Assembly (NCBI GenBank): GCA_934120715.1
Contig: CAKOUW010000006.1
Location: 1 to 64,000 of the forward strand
From: an uncultured Bacilli bacterium
GTDB lineage: Bacteria > Bacillota_I > Bacilli_A > RF39 > UBA660
Direction of reading: 5' to 3'
DNA length: 64,000 nt
Part shown: in pieces, positions 53,442-61,760 of the stretch
How the letters are laid out: each line of letters starts with the position of its first letter
Position numbering within the stretch: the stretch's first letter is position 1
Position numbers and translations under genes: made by a program
Notes under the pieces: generated by a model
Seen by the model: only the letters and a program-made list of their open reading frames with translations
Database searches by the model: none
What the model was told of the DNA's origin: nothing

Positions 53442-55670
53442 ATGAAATTGAAGTTTCGAGCAGACCCACATGATTTATTAATATTCGTAATTTTTTCTAT
53501 ATTTCTTTTATATGTAGTTGCATTAGCCGTTATAAATTTAGGAACTTTTGCATCAACTGGAGAATTTTATGGATTAAACCCATTTCCAGCATTTGCTCCT
53601 AAATACATAGTAACGACAATTACCTTCTATCTTATTTCTATAGTAGCTCTATTTGCTAGTGTTAGTTCATACTTTTTTGAAAGAGAAAAAGGTTTTGGAT
53701 TAACAACTGAAAAGAAAGATAAAGGATATTCTAGATGGGCTAAAGCCAAGGAAATAAAAGAAGAATTAGATTTAGTTGAAATTTCACAAGCAAACTCAAA
53801 GTCAGCAGGTATTCCACTAATTTTAAATGAAAAAGAAATGTGGGTTGATAATGGTGAATACCATTCACTAATTATTGGTGCTACTGGATCAGGTAAAACA
53901 CAAGGTGTAGTTCTACCACAAGTACATAGCTTATCAAAAGCAAGAGAATCAATGATAATTACCGATCCAAAAGGTGAAATATATGAAAAAACAAGTATGA
54001 TGCTAAGGGAGAGAGGTTATCAAATACTATTATTAAACTTCCGTGACCCTCAAAATGGTAGTGCTTGGAATCCCTTAACTATGCCATACAAAATGTATAA
54101 AAGTGGCAATCAAGATAAAGCTATAGAGTTACTAGATGACTTAGCTTTAAATATCTTATATGATGAGTCAAATAAAAATGCTGATCCCTTCTGGGAAAAG
54201 ACTTCAGCAGATTATTTTTCAGGTGTTGCACTTGGATTATTTGAAGATGCTAAAGAGGAAGAAATAAACATAAATAGTATTTCTTTAGTAACGACCGTTG
54301 GAGAAGAAAAATTTGGGGGTTCAAATTACATAAAAGAATACTTTGATGCCAAGGATCCATCTAGCGCAGCCTCAATAAATGCTTCAAGTACAATAACAGC
54401 CCCAACTGACACCAAGGGAAGTATTCTATCCGTGTTTAGACAAAAAGTTAAATTATTTGCATCCCGTGATAATTTAAGTGAAATGCTATCATATAGTAGT
54501 GTAGATCTAGAAAGTATTGGTGAAAAGCCAACAGCTGTATTCATTGTTATTCAGGATGAGAAAAAGACTTATCACTCACTAGTTACCATTTTATTAAAAC
54601 AGATATATGAAACATTAATATCTACAGCTCAAAAGCATGGTGGTAAATTACCTGTAAGAACTAACTTTATTCTTGATGAGTTTGCTAATATGCCTCCTTT
54701 AAAAGATGTAACAACAATGATTACTGCTGCTCGTTCAAGACTTATCAGATTTACTATGATTATTCAAAACTTCGCTCAACTAGATGCTGTATATGGCAAA
54801 GAAGATGCCGAGACAATCAGAGGTAACTGCGGAAACACTATTTACCTAATTACAACAGAATTAAAGGCCCTTGAAGAAATATCTAAGATGTGTGGTGATG
54901 TAAAGTCCAAAAAAGATGAAAAGACTGCCTCAACACCGCTAGTAACTGTATCAGATCTTCAAAGAATGAAGCAGTATGAAACTGTAATATTACGTATGCG
55001 TAAGCAACCATTTAAGACAAAATTAACACCTGATTTTAAAATTAATTGGGGTAAAAAATATCCACTTGCTAAATATCCAGTAAGGCCTAAAAGACCAGTT
55101 CATACATTTGATATTAAAAACTTTGTGAAAGATCAAAAAAAGAAAAAATTAATGGAAATGATGAATATGTCAGAGGGTGACTCCGATGGTAGACCAATGC
55201 CAAGTAGGATTCCTAAAATACCAAGCTTTCCTGAAAATTACCCATTTGAGCCAGCCAATCCATTTAAAGCCCAACCTAAGGCTTACAATGAGTCAACACC
55301 AGTTACTGTGCCAAGTTTTAAATCACCAAGTCAAGGCAACTTTGATTTACCTTTAAATCATGAGAGTAAGAATACAAGTAATAAAAATAATGGTCTAGGT
55401 TTTGACGTTGATGAGTTAGTTAAAAAGATAGATGCCAAGATAGCAGAACTTGAGGAAGAAGAAAAACGTGAAAAAGCCAAGCAATCCAACTTAAATACTA
55501 ATAAATCAATAGCCTCAATAGCTAGTAGTGTAGAAAGTAAGAAAGACACACCAAAAGATTATAATGCTACCCAAAATAAGAATCAAATTAATACTCAACA
55601 AGAAATCAATCTTGATATACAAGATAACGAAGATGACGATGACTTCTTCGACGATTTCTTTGATAATTAA
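53442..55670 (+). CDS. VirD4/TraG-type coupling ATPase
   Basis: 742 residues. Two N-terminal helices (about 12-35 and 55-78) come first. Walker A is GATGSGKT (146-153) and Walker B NFILDEFAN (408-416); ITDPKGEIYE and GSAWNPL lie between, as in VirD4/TraG. The C-terminal 170 residues are Pro-, Asn- and Lys-rich and end in a strongly acidic DNEDDDDFFDDFFDN. Coupling proteins choose and feed the substrate (DNA-protein complex or effector) into the T4SS. With no relaxase nearby, the substrate is open. RBS AAGGAAGG. Confidence 0.93.
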   Translation: MKLKFRADPHDLLIFVIFSIFLLYVVALAVINLGTFASTGEFYGLNPFPAFAPKYIVTTITFYLISIVALFASVSSYFFEREKGFGLTTEKKDKGYSRWAKAKEIKEELDLVEISQANSKSAGIPLILNEKEMWVDNGEYHSLIIGATGSGKTQGVVLPQVHSLSKARESMIITDPKGEIYEKTSMMLRERGYQILLLNFRDPQNGSAWNPLTMPYKMYKSGNQDKAIELLDDLALNILYDESNKNADPFWEKTSADYFSGVALGLFEDAKEEEININSISLVTTVGEEKFGGSNYIKEYFDAKDPSSAASINASSTITAPTDTKGSILSVFRQKVKLFASRDNLSEMLSYSSVDLESIGEKPTAVFIVIQDEKKTYHSLVTILLKQIYETLISTAQKHGGKLPVRTNFILDEFANMPPLKDVTTMITAARSRLIRFTMIIQNFAQLDAVYGKEDAETIRGNCGNTIYLITTELKALEEISKMCGDVKSKKDEKTASTPLVTVSDLQRMKQYETVILRMRKQPFKTKLTPDFKINWGKKYPLAKYPVRPKRPVHTFDIKNFVKDQKKKKLMEMMNMSEGDSDGRPMPSRIPKIPSFPENYPFEPANPFKAQPKAYNESTPVTVPSFKSPSQGNFDLPLNHESKNTSNKNNGLGFDVDELVKKIDAKIAELEEEEKREKAKQSNLNTNKSIASIASSVESKKDTPKDYNATQNKNQINTQQEINLDIQDNEDDDDFFDDFFDN

Positions 55671-55687
55671 AAAAAGGAGAGAATTAT

Positions 55688-56908
55688 ATGAGTTTTAAAT
55701 TTAATGTAGGAAAAATGAATCCTATTAAAGATCAAGTAGATGATGAAGAAAAAAAAGAAGATGAAGATACTGAAGAAGATAATGAAACTCCCAAAAATAG
55801 CAATGAATTAAAAGCTAGATTAATTAAATTAGCTTTATTGCTTGGTGTTGCAATTGCTATACTATTATTATTTATATTTATACTTTCATTATTTAATAAG
55901 AAAACATATAAATATGAAGATATAGAATCAATAATGAAAAATGCTGCTGTATCTTACTTTAAAAGCTATCCAGAAAGCCTACCTCAAAATGAAAAGCAAA
56001 CTGCTCAGATTTCTGCTGCAACTCTAGCCAGTGCTGGCAAAATGAAAAGTCTAGATGAATATGTAAAAAAAGGTGTAAGTTGTGACGGTAAAGTAGAAGT
56101 TATCAAAAGAGGTAATGAATATATATATACTCCATATTTAACATGTGGAGATGATTATAAAACTCAAAAATTAAGCTCTTTAATAGAAACAAGTGAGATA
56201 GTAAAAGAAGGCTATGGACTTTATAAGATAAATGACTCTTATGTCTATAGAGGCGAACTAGTAAATAATTACGTTTTAATAAATGAAAAATTATGGAGAA
56301 TCGTTAAACTTGATTCTAATGAAAATATAGTCTTGGTTTTAGACGGAACCTTTTCATCACAAGTACCATGGGATAATAGGTATAATGATGAAAAAAAATA
56401 TAATGCAGGTATTAATGTTTTTTCAGCAAGTAGAATTAAAGATACACTAACCTCACTATATAATGATGATATACTTGATAATAAAGAGACATTATTAGAT
56501 AGTAATATAAAGGCTCATATGGTTAATTTTAATCTATGTACAGGAAAAAGGACTTTAAATGACTCATCACACGATAATTCAGTTGAATGTTCTAGTGTAG
56601 AAAAAGATGTTAAGATTGGTTTACTAACAGTTTCTGATTATTTATTAGCTAGTATTGATTCAAACTGTACCACAACTAATTCTAGATCTTGTCAGAATTA
56701 CAACTACTTAAATAATAATACTGCTTTCTGGTTATCAACTGCTAAAAGTAATACTACTTATCAAGCATACTTAGTTACAACAAGCGGTATAATAAGTGAT
56801 GAATCAACTAGTACTTACGCTAATGCCAGAGCAGTAATTCATCTAAATTCAAACACTTTAGTAAAAAGTGGAACTGGTACAGAAAAAGACCCATACGTTA
56901 TAAAATAG
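55688..56908 (+). CDS. Pilin-like exported protein, paralogue of the one at 32862
   Basis: 406 residues. An acidic cytosolic N-terminus (1-42) is followed by one helix (about 47-67), then the stem motif IMKNAAVSYFKSYPESLP and a cysteine pair (GVSCDGK, LTCGDD). A large beta-rich module ends VKSGTGTEKDPYVIK. The stem and end motifs match the 32862 product, while the Ig-like domain is absent. It is co-transcribed with virD4 (18-base gap, AAAGGAG) and closes the locus with a terminator. Confidence 0.75.
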   Translation: MSFKFNVGKMNPIKDQVDDEEKKEDEDTEEDNETPKNSNELKARLIKLALLLGVAIAILLLFIFILSLFNKKTYKYEDIESIMKNAAVSYFKSYPESLPQNEKQTAQISAATLASAGKMKSLDEYVKKGVSCDGKVEVIKRGNEYIYTPYLTCGDDYKTQKLSSLIETSEIVKEGYGLYKINDSYVYRGELVNNYVLINEKLWRIVKLDSNENIVLVLDGTFSSQVPWDNRYNDEKKYNAGINVFSASRIKDTLTSLYNDDILDNKETLLDSNIKAHMVNFNLCTGKRTLNDSSHDNSVECSSVEKDVKIGLLTVSDYLLASIDSNCTTTNSRSCQNYNYLNNNTAFWLSTAKSNTTYQAYLVTTSGIISDESTSTYANARAVIHLNSNTLVKSGTGTEKDPYVIK

Positions 56909-56940
56909 GAATCTATAATTGTCATAGATTCTTTTTTTTC
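56909..56940 (+). terminator. Terminator at the end of the Tad/T4SS locus
   Basis: Perfect 8-bp stem GAATCTAT/ATAGATTC (56909-56916, 56924-56931), then eight T. It marks the 3' boundary of the locus. Confidence 0.85.
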
Positions 56941-56964
56941 ATATTAATATTATGAGGTGAAAGA

Positions 56965-57219
56965 ATGAACAAAGACTTAAACCTAATTGATATTAGAAGT
57001 CAGTCTCAATATATAGAAGGGCACATTCCCAATTCAACCAATATACCTGGTCACTTACTTTTAATGAATCCAACTTCATATCTAAAAAAAGATAAAACAT
57101 ATTATATATATTGTCAAACAGGACGTACTAGTACAGATGTAGTAAATATTTTAAATAAAAAAGGATATAACACAATCAACTTAGAAGGAGGATATAATAA
57201 ATATCTTTTAACTAAATAA
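56965..57219 (+). CDS. Single-domain rhodanese
   Basis: 84 residues with LIDIRSQSQYIEGHIPNSTN at the start and the active-site loop YCQTGRTS, whose cysteine carries persulphide in sulphur transfer. Length is that of minimal GlpE-like rhodaneses. RBS TGAGGTGA. It has its own terminator. The sulphur acceptor is unknown. Confidence 0.9.
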   Translation: MNKDLNLIDIRSQSQYIEGHIPNSTNIPGHLLLMNPTSYLKKDKTYYIYCQTGRTSTDVVNILNKKGYNTINLEGGYNKYLLTK

Positions 57220-57226
57220 TAAAGGA

Positions 57227-57256
57227 AATAATAGCCAACTAGCTATTATTTTGTTT
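57227..57256 (+). terminator. Terminator of the rhodanese gene
   Basis: AATAATAGC/GCTATTATT stem (57227-57235, 57242-57250) with tail TTGTTTT. Confidence 0.7.
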
Positions 57257-57361
57257 TAAAAGTATAAATTAATCAAATAATATAAATAGAAAAAATACTA
57301 ATACTTTATAGACTTGATTTTAGTAATCAAAATAACTATAATTAACCTAGAGGTGAAGAAA

Positions 57362-57940
57362 TTGGATATCATAAATAATATTGTCACATATTCAACAGAA
57401 ATAATTTCCAATGGTGGATTTTTATTTGGTATGCTAATAATAATATTAGAATCATTCATTCCAGCATTACCTCTATGTGTTTTTATAGCCTTAAACATTA
57501 ATGCCTTTGGTCTAATACCAGGAATTCTATTATCATGGTTTTCTACCTGTATAGGGTGTTACTTATCATATCTAATATTTTACCACTTATCAAATGATTT
57601 TATATATAAACATCTAAGTAAAAAAATGAAAACTAAAATAGACAAAGCCATCGTAACTTTTAGAAATATTTCTCTTCCTAATTTAGTTGTAATAATAACA
57701 CTACCATTTACACCAGCCTTCCTAGTAAATATTTTAGCTGGTCTAACATCAATGGACAAGAAAAAATTTATCGCAGCTATTTTAATAGGCAAAATATTTA
57801 TGGTTATATTTTGGGGGTACGTAGGCAAAAGTCTTATTGAAAGTATGACTGATATAAAAACAATAATAATAATATTATCAATGGTTTTACTAGCATATAT
57901 CATCTCAAAAATTGTTAGTAAAAAAGCCAATATAGAATAG
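57362..57940 (+). CDS. DedA/VTT-domain membrane protein (second)
   Basis: 192 residues with about five helices. The VTT pattern is visible: LESFIPALPLCVFIALN near the N-terminus (E and FIPALP as in DedA re-entrant loops) and LPFTPAFLVNILAGLTSM followed by GKIFMVIFWGYVGKSL. It is only distantly related to the 1218 product. I start at TTG 57362 behind AGAGGTGAAG; a longer frame from ATT-proximal codons lacks a site. RmuC follows after 8 bases. Confidence 0.8.
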   Translation: MDIINNIVTYSTEIISNGGFLFGMLIIILESFIPALPLCVFIALNINAFGLIPGILLSWFSTCIGCYLSYLIFYHLSNDFIYKHLSKKMKTKIDKAIVTFRNISLPNLVVIITLPFTPAFLVNILAGLTSMDKKKFIAAILIGKIFMVIFWGYVGKSLIESMTDIKTIIIILSMVLLAYIISKIVSKKANIE

Positions 57941-57948
57941 GAGTATTT

Positions 57949-59028
57949 ATGGAATATATAATTATAGCACTATTAGTTTTAATCTTAATATTAGTAGTAG
58001 TATCACTATTAAAAAATATCAATGAAAGTAACATAACCGAACGACTTGGAAAATTAGAATTAAACATGGTAAAAGAACTAGATCAGTTTAAAGATGAGTT
58101 AAATAGAAACTTAAATAAAGATTTTACTTCTTTAAATGAGCAATTAGAAAAAAGATTAATCGCTATAAATGAAAAGGTTAATGAACGTCTTGATCAAAAC
58201 TTTGATAAGACTAACAAGACTTTTATGAATGTCATTGAAAGATTATCTAAAATAGATGAAGCCCAAAAAAAGATTGAAACATTATCAACTGATATTGTCA
58301 GTCTTCAAAGTATTTTAACCGATAAAAAGGCTAGAGGTATATTTGGCGAAGTTAATTTAAATCACATTCTAACAAGTGTCTTTGGCGCTAAAAACGATAA
58401 TATATATAGACTACAATATACTCTAAGTACAGGTGTAATCGCTGACTCTATAGTCTTTGCTCCAGATCCTTTAGGAAGAATTGTCATAGACTCTAAATTT
58501 CCACTAGAACATTATCAGCTTATGGTCGATAAAGATACACCAAAAGAAATGCGTCCAACCTATGAAAAAATGTTCAAACAGGACATGAAAAAACATATAG
58601 ATGCAATTAGCAGTAAATATATAATTCCTCCAGAAACAGCTGATCAAGCAATTCTATTCTTACCAGCCGAGGCCATATTTGCTGAAGTAAATGCTTATCA
58701 TCAAGATATTATCGATTACGCTTATAAAAAAAGAGTTTGGATAACAAGTCCAACAACCCTAATATCTACACTAACTGTTATTGAAATGATTATTAAGAAT
58801 ATTGAACGTGATAAATATACATCAATAATCCATGAGGAATTAAATAAACTAGGATTAGAATTTGCAAGATATAGAGAAAGATGGGATAAATTATCTAGAA
58901 GCATTCAAACAGTTAATAAGGATATTGAAAATGTTTCTATAACTACTGACAAAATAACTAAGAAATTTGAAAGCATAAATAAAGTAGAAATAGCTAAATT
59001 AGATTATAACGATCTAACAGATGAATAA
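57949..59028 (+). CDS. rmuC: DNA recombination protein RmuC homologue
   Basis: 359 residues: an N-terminal membrane helix (2-22), a coiled coil (about 30-125) and a PDDEXK-like nuclease domain. KARGIFGEVNLNHIL, then IVIDSKFPLEHY with the Asp-x-Lys pair, and IISPPETADQAILFLP-like sequence mark the RmuC core. RmuC limits inversion events at short repeats; the mechanism is not settled. RBS ATAGGAGT. Confidence 0.92.
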   Translation: MEYIIIALLVLILILVVVSLLKNINESNITERLGKLELNMVKELDQFKDELNRNLNKDFTSLNEQLEKRLIAINEKVNERLDQNFDKTNKTFMNVIERLSKIDEAQKKIETLSTDIVSLQSILTDKKARGIFGEVNLNHILTSVFGAKNDNIYRLQYTLSTGVIADSIVFAPDPLGRIVIDSKFPLEHYQLMVDKDTPKEMRPTYEKMFKQDMKKHIDAISSKYIIPPETADQAILFLPAEAIFAEVNAYHQDIIDYAYKKRVWITSPTTLISTLTVIEMIIKNIERDKYTSIIHEELNKLGLEFARYRERWDKLSRSIQTVNKDIENVSITTDKITKKFESINKVEIAKLDYNDLTDE

Positions 59029-59031
59029 TAT

Positions 59032-59055
59032 AAGTACAAATATTGTACTTTTTTT
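59032..59055 (+). terminator. Terminator of rmuC
   Basis: AAGTACAA/TTGTACTT stem (59032-59039, 59043-59050) with a 3-base loop and a T-run. Confidence 0.75.
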
Positions 59056-59102
59056 GTGCCCTCTAAAGTCCTAAAGTATAAAATAACATCATAAATTTAA
59101 TT

Positions 59103-59309
59103 ATGATAACAAGATTATTTATAATGTTAATTGGATATATACTAATGGTAACAGGATTAACTTATATAATAATATATTTTAATTTATTTACTTTTGGATA
59201 TACTATTAAAGAATATTTAATATTCATTTTAAAAAGCTTTGAATGCAATATTTTTATAATAGGCTTTTTAATTAATACAATAATAATTTTTACATGGAAG
59301 GGGAAATAA
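59103..59309 (+). CDS. Small two-helix membrane protein
   Basis: 68 residues, two hydrophobic segments (about 4-26 and 48-64), lysine at the end. I find no family and no strong ribosome binding site before ATG 59103, so this call is less sure. It ends one base before the next gene, which suggests translational coupling. Confidence 0.5.
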   Translation: MITRLFIMLIGYILMVTGLTYIIIYFNLFTFGYTIKEYLIFILKSFECNIFIIGFLINTIIIFTWKGK

Positions 59310-59310
59310 A

Positions 59311-59955
59311 ATGACTTATATTTACGATGTATTATTAAATTTCACAGACGACTATAATAGAATAGAGTTTTTTGAATGGCAAGAAAATGATTGCTATGAA
59401 CATATAAAAAAGATACCATTATTTAAAATATCTTCTAGTGATATGATAAACCTTTGTCAAAACAAAATAAAACTAGCCAAAGAGTTTATTGAAAATATTA
59501 AAGGAAAAACTATATCTTATAAAAATAAAAAAGATATTAAATATGCTTCATTATTTACAGATCAAAATAAAGTAATTGCTTTAGAATTTGATAGTAAAGG
59601 TCAAACCATTAGCCATAGCTCACTATTAATTGATGAAGAAGAAGATATTGCTGAAGAAAGTATAGATGAAGAAATAACTAATTTAAAATATGAAAATATT
59701 TATACGTATAAGGTTGATGATTTTTTGACAAGAAAGGAGTCAAAAAGGAAAAAATTTCTCCTTCAAGAATTATCCATGCTCCATAAAGAAAATGATCTAG
59801 ATAAATTCAATTACCTATATGAAGAAATATTTGCTAAAGATAATTTATCATTTGATAATAGATATAAAAAGATTATTAGTGATTTAGAAAACAATTATAA
59901 TCCTAAATACAATGAATTATATAACATCGTATGTCTATCCTATAAAAATACATAA
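59311..59955 (+). CDS. Cytosolic protein of unknown function
   Basis: 214 residues. The start MTYIYDVLLNFTDDYNRIEFFEWQENDCYEHIKKIP and the later FDSKGQTISHSSLLIDEEED region suggest an alpha/beta N-terminal domain with an acidic linker (residues 110-130), followed by a helical C-terminal part (LLQELSMLHKENDLDKFNYL). I do not recognise it, although similar small proteins of low-GC Firmicutes seem to share the opening strand. RBS AAGGGGAAA, ATG 59311. Confidence 0.75.
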   Translation: MTYIYDVLLNFTDDYNRIEFFEWQENDCYEHIKKIPLFKISSSDMINLCQNKIKLAKEFIENIKGKTISYKNKKDIKYASLFTDQNKVIALEFDSKGQTISHSSLLIDEEEDIAEESIDEEITNLKYENIYTYKVDDFLTRKESKRKKFLLQELSMLHKENDLDKFNYLYEEIFAKDNLSFDNRYKKIISDLENNYNPKYNELYNIVCLSYKNT

Positions 59956-60057
59956 TTACAATAACTTTACACTATTAATATAAATTACTATTTATTATAT
60001 TTAAATAAGATGATAAAATAGCTATGGTAAATATAAAATAGAAAAGAGGTAATTTAT

Positions 60058-61638
60058 ATTAAAAACATAACAGTAAATAGTTTAAAAAAACTAACTAGTA
60101 CTATTTTAATTTTAGTACTAACGCTTCTACCATTTATTAATTTATTAAATGTTAAGGCAGAAGCTACTCAAATTACGGTTGATACTAACACTGCTAAAAG
60201 TGATGATCCGAATAGTAAAAAGGTAACTAATACAACAAAATTGACAGTTACCGATGCAAGTAGCGATTCATTTAAGGCTTATAAAGTTTTAGACATATAT
60301 TACAATGAAACAAGTAACCAAATGTCATATGATTTTACAAGTACCTTTACAGGATTCAAGGCAAGTAGTTATGCAACAACTACTACCAAAGACTTTTCTA
60401 CTTTAACAATTAGTGATTATCTTGCTTATGGAGAAGAAGGTGCAAACCAAACTGAATTTAATTTACTTGCGGCTCAATTTGCTAAATATGTTAAGAAGAA
60501 TAATATAGCTGGTCTTGACTTAGCATACCAAAGTGAAACAGCAGCTCAAATAGAAAGCATCGAAGTTGGAGCTTACTTACTACTATCAACTACTAATAAC
60601 CCATTTATAGATAAAGAGGGAGACCAAATTGTTAATACATATGGCGCATTAATTGCTAATGTGGTATTTAATGTAGAAAGTGATGGTTGGCATTTAAATG
60701 AACGTAGCATAGGAGCAAAGTTAGACGAAAATGACATTCTTTCAAGAATACTAAATTGCAGTGCCTCAAACATAATTCAAGAATATGATAATGCTGATGA
60801 AGTAAACACATTCTATAAAAACAAGGACTACACATACTTGCTAGACATTGCTGCGCCAAGTGATTATGTAACAGACACTTCATCATATAAGGTAACGATA
60901 ACTTTCCCAGAAGGAATTGACTATAATGGTATATATACTGCGATCCTCAAAGACAATTATTCATTATATCCTGTTTCTAATAATAAACTATACTATGATA
61001 ACAATATAGTTGCCGATATTACAACAGAAGGAAAAGTCATAACTATAACATCACCAACTGAAGAGTTTAGATGGGGATTTCACTTAGTAGTAGGTGTTAA
61101 ACTAAGCGATACCCCAGTACTAGGAGAAGCAGGTAATACTATAAAGGCTGAAGCAACATATATAACTGATCCATATTCAGATCCAATTGGTACAACAACT
61201 CTAACAGATGAAAATAAAGTTATCACTTATGGACTTCAAATAACAAATAAGGATGCATCTAGTGATGCCAATCTATCAGGCGGAGTATTTGGATTATATA
61301 CTGATAGTACCTGTAGTGATAGTAGTAAAATAGGTGAGGTTACAGTAACAGATGGTGTAGTGAAATTTGCAGGTGTTACTAATGGTGACTTATATGTTAA
61401 ACAAATAACAGCTCCAAGTGGTTATAAATTATCTACTGATGTTGCCCATATAACGATCGATACAGCATCACTAACTTCTGAAGGATACTATCCATTAGAA
61501 GTAAAAAATGCTAAACAAGGCTTTCTTCCATCAACAGGTGGCCTTGGTACCATACTATATACTACTTTCGGATTGCTAGTAATAGTGTTAGGTTCTCTTG
61601 CATTTATATCATATAGAAAAAAAGCTCAATCTAACTAA
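60058..61638 (+). CDS. LPSTGG surface protein, paralogue of 13734, with ATT as apparent start
   Basis: 526 residues if read from ATT 60058. That codon lies 8 bases after AGAGG, the same spacing as ATG in the paralogue, and is followed by a full signal peptide (ending NVKAEAT). No ATG, GTG or TTG serves this region; the first TTG (60241) would remove the signal peptide. The rest matches the 13734 product: isopeptide-type domains, a Cna-B-like domain, LPSTGG (490-495), membrane helix and RKKAQSN. So either AUU initiation occurs, as in infC, or the start codon has mutated and expression is low. The gene body shows no other damage. Confidence 0.8.
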   Translation: MKNITVNSLKKLTSTILILVLTLLPFINLLNVKAEATQITVDTNTAKSDDPNSKKVTNTTKLTVTDASSDSFKAYKVLDIYYNETSNQMSYDFTSTFTGFKASSYATTTTKDFSTLTISDYLAYGEEGANQTEFNLLAAQFAKYVKKNNIAGLDLAYQSETAAQIESIEVGAYLLLSTTNNPFIDKEGDQIVNTYGALIANVVFNVESDGWHLNERSIGAKLDENDILSRILNCSASNIIQEYDNADEVNTFYKNKDYTYLLDIAAPSDYVTDTSSYKVTITFPEGIDYNGIYTAILKDNYSLYPVSNNKLYYDNNIVADITTEGKVITITSPTEEFRWGFHLVVGVKLSDTPVLGEAGNTIKAEATYITDPYSDPIGTTTLTDENKVITYGLQITNKDASSDANLSGGVFGLYTDSTCSDSSKIGEVTVTDGVVKFAGVTNGDLYVKQITAPSGYKLSTDVAHITIDTASLTSEGYYPLEVKNAKQGFLPSTGGLGTILYTTFGLLVIVLGSLAFISYRKKAQSN

Positions 61639-61644
61639 CATAAG

Positions 61645-61677
61645 ACTTACTATACACTTTATATAGTAAGTTTTTTC
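61645..61677 (+). terminator. Terminator of the second surface protein
   Basis: 10-bp stem ACTTACTATA/TATAGTAAGT (61645-61654, 61662-61671) with tail TTTTTC. Confidence 0.8.
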
Positions 61678-61709
61678 TATTCTTATTAAATTAAAAAATT
61701 ATAAAAAGG

Positions 61710-61738
61710 TTGTCTTAAAAGCAAAACTAAGATATAAT
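61710..61738 (+). promoter_or_regulatory. Promoter of tig
   Basis: TTGTCT (61710-61715), 17 bases, TATAAT (61733-61738), 23 bases upstream of the start codon. Confidence 0.7.
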
Positions 61739-61760
61739 ATAAGCTGTTGGAGGGATATAA

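Larger units (their letters stand above)
31297..56908 (+). other. Combined Tad/Flp pilus and type IV secretion locus
   Basis: About 21 co-directional genes with little space between them. The first half encodes surface proteins, a sortase and Tad pilus parts (CpaB-, TadA-, TadB-, TadC-, TadE- and TadZ-like, plus an Flp-like pilin). The second half encodes VirB2-, VirB6-, VirB3-, VirB4- and VirD4-like proteins and a wall hydrolase. Internal promoters precede the Flp pilin (42849), the first VirB2-like gene (44591), the second (about 45019) and virD4 (53389). No relaxase, integrase, replication or partition gene is present. Individual entries give the evidence for each part. Confidence 0.8.

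Noticed and set aside
31297..56908. A complete integrative conjugative element
   Set aside because: No relaxase, integrase, att repeats or replication genes are found, and the locus is bounded by ordinary terminator/promoter sites. Only the transfer machinery is present.
60241..61638. TTG at 60241 as start of the second LPSTGG protein
   Set aside because: It has no ribosome binding site and would remove the signal peptide. The frame upstream to ATT 60058 matches the paralogue's signal peptide.
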